Source: Ulota crispa (Eukaryota > Streptophyta > Bryopsida > Orthotrichales > Orthotrichaceae). Taken from it: a stretch of 64,000 bases of DNA. A model generated the notes under the pieces. The model had not been told where the DNA came from, did not search any database, and saw nothing but the letters and a program-made list of their open reading frames with translations. Location: NCBI GenBank assembly GCA_963920765.1, contig OY987243.1, positions 2,294,001 through 2,358,000 on the forward strand, in the 5' to 3' direction. The position numbers and the translations under genes are program-made. Shown here in pieces: positions 57,757 to 64,000 of this stretch (its first letter is position 1; each line of letters opens with the position of its first letter).

Positions 57757-59637
57757 TGAAGATACAACTGCATTTCCAATTGGAAATATTGATGTCCCTG
57801 ACACCCTAGATTCCCAAAATGCACGTGCTTGTTATATACTAGTATAAGTTACACACACTTTGCGTGAGTTGAAATGTATGGGTAACGTAACATTCAACTT
57901 TATAGAAAATTGGTATCTCACAAATCAATTTATTTAATCTCACAGTTAATCTAGAATCTAATTCTCATGCACTATTATTTTGGTTCTTTTTGAAATCAAA
58001 ATACCAATTGCTTCTCTCACAATGCTACTTTGTAATACCTAGCTAGGGACACTTAGCATTATGTTAATTTTCTAACACATGGTTAGAAGATGTTTGGTGT
58101 TTTATACATGAGGCATCCTTTATTATTTCAACTTCCACCAAAAAGTTTTACAAAATTTTGGACAAGGACATAGTTGGAGGGCACTTGGTGTTCTATATCT
58201 TGGGCTTCCTTTGTTGCCTCAACTTACAAAAAATAATTCTAGAAGGTTTTGGAAAAGGGTGCACTAAGAGAAATCCTTCCACTTAGTAGTATAGGTGTGA
58301 AAACTTTACCTACACTATATATTGCAATTAGGTTGCCCCACACTAATTTCTAGACATTTTATACTATGTTAGTATTTATTGTTACTACATTGGTTCTATG
58401 TTGGTTTTCATCAATAATTATTACAATTAACATTTTTTATAGGCTCTAGCAACATGGAAAAATAAATTAGCAATGTGCAAGTCTTAAACCATGTGAACTT
58501 CAAATTTCTAAAAAATTGCATGCACCTTTAAGTGGTCAAGTGATGAATCATGAAATAACTTTTTAAGATAAGGCAACCTAATTGTCAAGGCAACTTAAAT
58601 GCAATACTTAGTGTACAAGAATTTGAATTTTAGTATTGTTCCAATAAAGTGTCATAGTTTTTGTTTGGGTCTTGATACATATGATAGAAGCTTCTTATTC
58701 TTTTAACATAAAGACTTTTGTAAATCCTATGAACAGATTGGAAGTATTTAAAGTCTACAGGATAGCAATTAGGTCAATCTCCGTACCTTGAAAGCTTTTA
58801 GTAGTGCAATTGTTTTGCAAGCACATGCAAAACTAAACCATCAAGTAAATATTTGTGATTGTGTGAACATGCACTAGAAGAAGTTCCCTTCCGTAGTTGT
58901 GTTGCAATTATGTTTATACCTTAAAGAAACTTTTTCATGTATGATATTTTTTGAAGTGTTTATGATACCGTGCATACAAGTGATTTTGACAAATACAACA
59001 CAACAACCAAATCAAAATTGGACACAAGTATCTTTCATAACTATGTAATTAGAAATAACCATCTCTATTACACATGTAGCTGGATATAGATGAGTTCCTT
59101 GCACAAACTTTTGAACTTGGAACTTGTAAACACTCACTGAAAGAAAGGTCTTTATGTTGACCAATGATACTACTCTAAATCAATGCATAAAATTTGATTT
59201 TTTATGTACGTATATCCAAGTTTGGGTGAAAATAATTATTACCAATGCAACAAATATCACTTCAAATGGTGATTTTCTTTTTAGGTGTTGTTGGGTTACA
59301 TGAATGCACAAGTGATAAGGTCTATAATAAACACTACCACTAAAAGATTTTGCAAATACATTCCAATCATATGCGCTTGTAAATCAGAAGAAATAAATTC
59401 CTAAATTTAGTTCACAAAAGTTTAATCATGGTGTTTGAAAAGATTTAGACTTAGAAATGTCCATAAAGAAACTTTATTTTAATGTGATTGCTGAACGGGA
59501 ATTAGTACAATGTAAATTAGTAAGAAGTTTCTTAAGAACTTAGCATTCAAATGATTTTGTGCACAGCTGCCTTGACAATCGCAATTAATCAAAACAAAAA
59601 AGAATGAAACGTACCCCAGGTTTCAAATTTAAAAGCA
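57757..59637. other. Intergenic, nothing recognised
   Basis: AT-rich. A diverged tandem duplication of about 90 bp occurs near 58090-58260 (two GGTGTTYTATA...TTTTGG units). No gene or delimited element. Confidence 0.35.
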
Positions 59638-59965
59638 TAAAACGAGTTATTCATTAATTTGGTAAAGAGCGTACAAAGTGAGACTCTTGGTTTTTTTTTT
59701 TTTTTTACAGAGAATTCCATATTCATTGAATTGGAAATTCATTGATTGCTTTCTAATGAAATGAGATATATACAGTATCATCCATATCATCCATAAATAT
59801 GCTTTTTTTTGGACAAAAAGTTCATTAACTTCTAAAATTTTGAACATAGTTCATTAACTAGGATTCAAGTGATCTCCTGAATTCAAATTCAGGAGGCCTT
59901 TTCAAATTTAGGTGAGGTACAAAATGGTACCCATATTTTTACCAAATTAACAAATAACGCGTTAT
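59638..59965. mobile_element. MITE of the GTTATTCATTAATTTGGG family, copy 3 (inverted)
   Basis: The left end is AACGAGTTATTCATTAATTT and the right tip is again ATAACGCGTTAT. The interior is the reverse complement of the copies at 28762 and 29437. Includes a 16-base T run at 59691-59706. Confidence 0.72.
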
Positions 59966-60027
59966 AAGGAGTCCTTTTGCTAAAATCAATTCATTTTTTT
60001 ATGGAAATGTTTTGCAAAGATATAATA

Positions 60028-60936
60028 TTAATCCCTAAAGAACTATTGTCCCCTCAAGGACAAATGGGAACTTAGGCACGTAACTATGACCAATCCAGTT
60101 TTTACAAAAAAATTGAAACCTTGGAGGGTGGTGGGAATTCAAAGACGTATGTACACAACTAATTCTCTCTTCATTCCAACATTTATTGAAGAAGTTATGC
60201 ATGATTTTCTAAAAAATGGGGAAGGCGGGCAATCTAGGCAGCCCAAACAACTTCTTCAAATTTTTTACTTTTTTAAAATAAAAATCTGAAATTGGTTCTT
60301 TAGACTTACATAAATGTGGGAAGCTTTGAATCATTCAATTTTGATTGATGAGTGAGAGGTTTTAGTTTGCGGGTAGGTATGGGACTCCCAAACCTCCATT
60401 CCTTTTGCTCCTTGTAAAATTTGGTGCTTTAATTTATTTATTTTTTTCCTTTCCAAGTTGCAAACTTGTAGTAGACTCCAAAGCCATTTAGATTTCTAAA
60501 TTTTACATAAATCCTCTAGTTTTGCCTAGTTTATATGCTAATTTCATGACCTTATAGCATTGCAAGATTTTACAAAGTATGATCCATACCTCAAATTCAT
60601 TTGAAAACTCTCCCACACTTATCTAACTTGGTCTTCTACATGAAAAAAAATAAGATTCCACTTTGGGTAGAGCAATTTTTTTGGTACATGAGAGGTCAAA
60701 GGGTTTTGGAATTTTTGGGGAGCAAGGAAAAAACTTTTTTTGCACTTCAGATGTCAATAACATCTAAAATGAGATGATTTGTTTCTTCCACAAGTACCTC
60801 CCATTGTTTTGGGTAGGACCTAACAATTGAATATTAAAAAAAAAAAACAATTTTCCTACATTTCTGTTCATTGCCCTAGAAGTGGTAGTTTTCAATGGCT
60901 TTTGCACAAAAAAGGGCTTAGTCCTTGAGGGGTTAA
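60028..60936. mobile_element. TTAA/CCC (piggyBac-like) element, 909 bp
   Basis: The left end is TTAATCCCTAAAGAACTA (one early change); the right end in reverse complement is TTAACCCCTCAAGGACTA. Left subterminal hairpin TTGTCC, loop CCTCAA, GGACAA. Related to 44672-45571. Non-coding. Confidence 0.7.
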
Positions 60937-60940
60937 TGTA

Positions 60941-61553
60941 CAGTCAGGTATAGTAATCATACGAATTTTTTCGCAGTGAAATTTCAGCCAACAGTTCAGC
61001 AACTTTAGGAGCCATATCTTCCTCAAAAATTGTTCAATTTTGAAACCGCAAATTGCATTGGAATCACACATAAGAGTACTACATGATTTGATATATAAAA
61101 AACTGAAATTTTACAAATGATAAAAAAAATTGGTTACTTCCTACATTGTGTCTACCATATAGTACTTCCACCTCTTGTAGAAATCAATGCTTGAATTGAT
61201 TGGGCATTTTTGTAATAAAAGTTTTTAATTGCTCCATGGATACCTCATCCCATACTCTTTGCATGATGTGTATCATTTCTTGCTTATTCTTTGGCTGTTG
61301 GTGGTGGTGTAGCTCAATCAAATTCAAGCGGTGATTTTGGCAAGAGGTGGAAGTACACTATATAGGAAGTAGCCCAATTTTTTTTATCATTTATAAAATA
61401 TCACATTTTTTTTATCAAATCATGTAGCTTCAGTAGAATTCCAAAACAATTTTTGGTTTCAAAAACGGACAATTTGTGAGGAAGTTATGGCCTTTAGAAG
61501 ATCCTGAAGTTGGCTGAAGTTTTACTACATGTAAGTTTAATGTACCCAAGTCG
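60941..61553. mobile_element. Tc1/mariner relic with long inverted repeats
   Basis: 613 bp flanked by TA on both sides (60939-60940 and 61554-61555). The left arm (60941 to about 61180) pairs with the right arm (about 61340 to 61553) over more than 200 bp. Shared blocks include TTCAGCCAAC, TACATGATTTGATA and GTACTTCCACCTCTTG. Between the arms lies a fragment of transposase C-terminus (separate entry). It begins three bases after the TTAA element at 60936. Confidence 0.7.
61184..61357 (-). pseudogene. Tc1/mariner transposase C-terminal fragment
   Basis: A minus-strand frame of about 57 codons ending at a TGA (61184-61186). It reads RLNLIELHHHQQPKN, then MQRVWDEVSMEQLKTFITKM. This fits the conserved end of Tc1-type transposases: the 'DLNPIE' box (its Asp here is Arg), a spacer, then a helix of the form 'W..i....l..li.sMp.r'. 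The catalytic DDE/D core upstream is missing, so it is inactive. Confidence 0.55.
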
Positions 61554-61682
61554 TACATAGAACTGCTAAATTTCTTTGTGATTTTGAAATGGTATTGCTT
61601 CATTTTGAATGAACATATATGCTTTTGAATGTGAAGGTGATAATTTCTCCATAGTCTACAAATTGCATCTTCATTCAAGAAT

Positions 61683-61931
61683 GGTTATATTTGGTAAATT
61701 GGGAAAAACAAAGGTACCATTTTGTACTCCACCTCAAACCCAAAAAGTTACCTCAAACCGGATTCAAAAGTATCAGATTTAGTCTAAGCCACTAAGGTTT
61801 TTTCCCTCACAAGTTCCTCCTCTCAAGTGAGGGCACGTGTACAAAAAAGAAAAACGCCAAAATTTGGTTTGAGGTGATCCCAGAAATCCCAAAGTGTCCA
61901 CTTTCGCCCAATTTACCTAATATCTCGTTAT
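61683..61931. mobile_element. Short diverged MITE related to the GTTATTCATTAATTTGGG family
   Basis: The left end is GGTTATATTTGGTAAATTGGG; the right end in reverse complement is ATAACGAGATATTAGGTAAATTGGG. It shares the terminal plan and the ACCATTTTGTAC block with the longer copies, but the interior differs. Non-coding. Confidence 0.5.
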
Positions 61932-63339
61932 GAATATAAATAGCTTCAATGTTTTTAAAAATATCATTGGTACAAATCAGCTCGGCAAACTTATACTTAT
62001 TGGTGCAATGAATTCATAACTTGAAAACAAAATTAAAACAAAAAATAAAACAAAACAAACAAACAAACAAACCATTACAGATGCATTAACAGACCAAAGA
62101 AAACAGAAATTAGTTTTTTGACTTTGAATGACCTTAAACACAATCAGATAGGAAATAAGCTGTCCTCATAAAAAAATTAAGAGCATGAAAATAGCACTTT
62201 CAATAAATCAAGTCATGGAAGGGTCTAAAATTCCTTGCATTCATTTGATTTGCCACTTTGCATATTTTTCTTAGTTTTAAACATGATTTCCATATTCTCC
62301 ACCACTTTTAAATGTAATTTTCTTCCTACGAGGGAGGTTTTCTAATTTCATCAAGTGTTATACCTATTTTATTGGGTTTAATTCATGTTGCTCTGACAAT
62401 GAAGGCTCTCAAGTTCTAATTCCATTTTAACAAAAGGAATATCCGTGCCGGGCTGGTTTTCCTTTTGTGTTGAAGGCAGAGCAGTTTTACATTAGAGGTA
62501 GTCACAACATTTTCTTGGAGCGAGTATGAAGAATTAGAATGCAGACGTACCAAGTTGTTGCTGTTTTTCTTGGCGTGCTAAATTTCTCAAAGTTCCATTA
62601 TTCTCCTCTCCAGGTAAAGAATGGAGTGGAAAATGAGCTAGCGTGTGAACTTCTTATCACAATTTGCTCGCTTTCCCTATTCGTGGATCGCTTTTCACCC
62701 TAACTCTTTTTGTTCCTCCAATCGCTGGCCGTGTTGCTTTTCTCTAAGTAAATCATTCTTCATTCTCCACTCTCCATCACACACAAATGGGGTGTCGCTG
62801 CATCTTCACAAAGAATGAACTCCTATTAGCTCACACTTTCACTCAGCCAATTCTCAATCTCCATTATTTGTTCATTCTCCAAAGTGCCCTGACTACGCCT
62901 ATTTAGAGTGGAGGTTGTTTTGGAGCCTTTCCAAGCCCCAATCCTAGTCTCTTATTGGTTGACTTTTTGAAATTTACACTAAATCTAAATTTCTTAGAAC
63001 AAATTTTAACACATAAAAAGACAAGTTATTACATGGTCCCAACTTCCAAAAATGAGAGGCCAAATCTCAATTAGTGTCATATTTTAGTAAAATATGGTTA
63101 TTTGAATATAAACTAACATTTTGAGATAGTCAACATTATAGGATGCAAGAAAGATCTCAACGGTTCTACTATATATATAATTTTTTAATCCCTTTTCTTC
63201 TAAATTTTTTCAAGTTTGCACTTCAAAGTTTGCGCACATAACCCGAACTGTTTGACCTCAAGCCCTTTACACATGACTTCAAACATAAGGGAATTGGATT
63301 CCTTCAAACTCTTACCACAACGGTGTCTGGAATTGTTTA
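61932..63339. other. Intergenic, nothing recognised
   Basis: Includes an A/AAC-rich low-complexity patch near 62030-62075 and a stretch (62500-62900) of less AT-rich sequence with repeated GAATGGAG/CTCCATT motifs. No gene was recognised. Confidence 0.35.
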
Positions 63340-63427
63340 ATAACCCTCAAATGCCTAAGGGTGGATACACAGCCCCCCATGTATTCAAGGTGGACGCAAA
63401 AGGTCCGCCTTGACGTTTAAGGGCTAA
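63340..63427. mobile_element. 88-bp TTAA/CCC micro-element, second copy
   Basis: Related to 14376-14467 along its whole length. The ends are ATAACCCTCAAATGCC (TTAA mutated) and, in reverse complement, TTAGCCCTTAAACGTC. The middle hairpin GATACA...TGTATT is kept. The right hairpin AAGGTGGAC with GTCCGCCTT has different bases from its relative but still pairs. Confidence 0.65.
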
Positions 63428-64000
63428 GCCATTTGAGTTTTTTTTTAAATGATTGAAATGCCACCAAATTTTCATGTTTTCATGGGCTAAACGCTTACAT
63501 GAAAAAAGGCCTTAATGATGCCCTAAAAGAGTTGAAATGAAAAGCCTTGGATAGGAGAGTAATAAAAATACAAAGGTTTATTGGAAATGTTTTCCAAGTA
63601 TAATTAAAGAGGTAGGACTCACGCCCATTTCCAAAGGTTATCTTGCATTAGCTAAACAATGGGTGATTTAAAGTGATGGCATTCATCACACTTTGTCCCA
63701 CATCCCAATGAAATCAGAAATGATTGGTGTAGGGACAAAAGTTAAGACTTGAAGCCCCACACTAAGTCTCAAGTCTCACGTTCATGTTTATTGCATTTTG
63801 CTTACTTGGCATCATTTTTTGAATGTTTTGGTACTAAAGAAGATGAGATTTCATTCAAAGTTTGGATACATCATTTTGTTCAATCCAATTTTCAACTCAA
63901 GTTTCACCAACATTTTTGCATAGATCATGCATGATTTTCTTTAGTACTCATGTTTACCCTTAATAACCTAATAAAGTTAGAATATGGTATTGAGGTGGGA
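63428..64000. other. Intergenic, nothing recognised
   Basis: AT-rich window end with no gene or element ends. Confidence 0.35.

Noticed and set aside
62500..62900. Possible MITE ending in CAGGGCACTTTGGAGAAT (reverse complement)
   Set aside because: No matching left terminus or duplication could be located.
1..64000. CRISPR arrays, bacterial operons, tRNA or rRNA genes
   Set aside because: No direct-repeat and spacer pattern, no Shine-Dalgarno-led gene runs, and no tRNA cloverleaf with a GGTTCGAAT-type arm were seen. The gene structure is plainly eukaryotic.

Overview
The window looks like nuclear DNA of a land plant. The genes are split by many GT-AG introns. The proteins are typical of plants: a 492-residue catalase, a TOM40, a cytochrome bc1 hinge subunit, and a protein disulfide isomerase of the plant PDIL1-3/1-4 type. 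There is also a chromodomain Ty3/gypsy (chromovirus) element. The DNA is AT-rich and gene-poor, with four convincing protein genes in 64 kb and much repeat-derived DNA between them. I cannot fix the clade. The unusual transposon mix makes a non-seed plant (moss, liverwort, lycophyte or fern) my guess rather than a conclusion.

Layout. 0-7 kb: mitochondrial bc1 hinge subunit QCR6 (+, 3 exons), then repeats. 7-16 kb: two transposon-like units, then TOM40 (+, 11 coding exons, 317 aa). 19.5-25.6 kb: a degenerate 6.05-kb chromovirus with two 357-bp LTRs. 27-28.2 kb: an unrecognised, partly broken minus-strand coding region with an 18-aa acidic repeat. 28.7-32.2 kb: a field of miniature inverted-repeat elements (MITEs). 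32.9-36.2 kb: catalase (-, 9 exons). 36.8-45.6 kb: a dense transposon field. 47-52 kb: more elements and a decayed coding trace. 52.2-57.2 kb: protein disulfide isomerase (-, 11 exons, ending KNEL), with MITEs in two introns and one in its upstream region. 57.8-64 kb: no gene, but a Tc1/mariner relic and more MITEs.

The four genes are unrelated housekeeping genes (respiratory complex III, mitochondrial protein import, peroxisomal H2O2 removal, ER disulfide formation). They do not form an operon-like or biosynthetic cluster.

The most striking feature is a large set of non-autonomous elements, about 20 loci, bounded by TTAA and ending CCC...GGG (consensus start TTAACCCYTWAAKGMCC). These are the hallmarks of the piggyBac superfamily. 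They range from 37 bp (two terminal repeats back to back) through about 90 bp (a cloverleaf-like fold) to about 900 bp. Many carry a short hairpin just inside one end whose stem sequence differs between copies while pairing is kept. In at least one clear place two copies share a single TTAA. No transposase for them is visible here. Other element families include Tourist-like (3-bp TAA/TTA duplication), CACTA-like (3-bp duplication, CACTACAAG ends), a Mutator-like foldback (9-bp duplication), a foldback with 8-bp duplications, a Stowaway-like unit, and a Tc1/mariner relic with a recognisable transposase C-terminus. All coordinates, splice sites and mismatch counts were made by eye; no alignment or database search was run.
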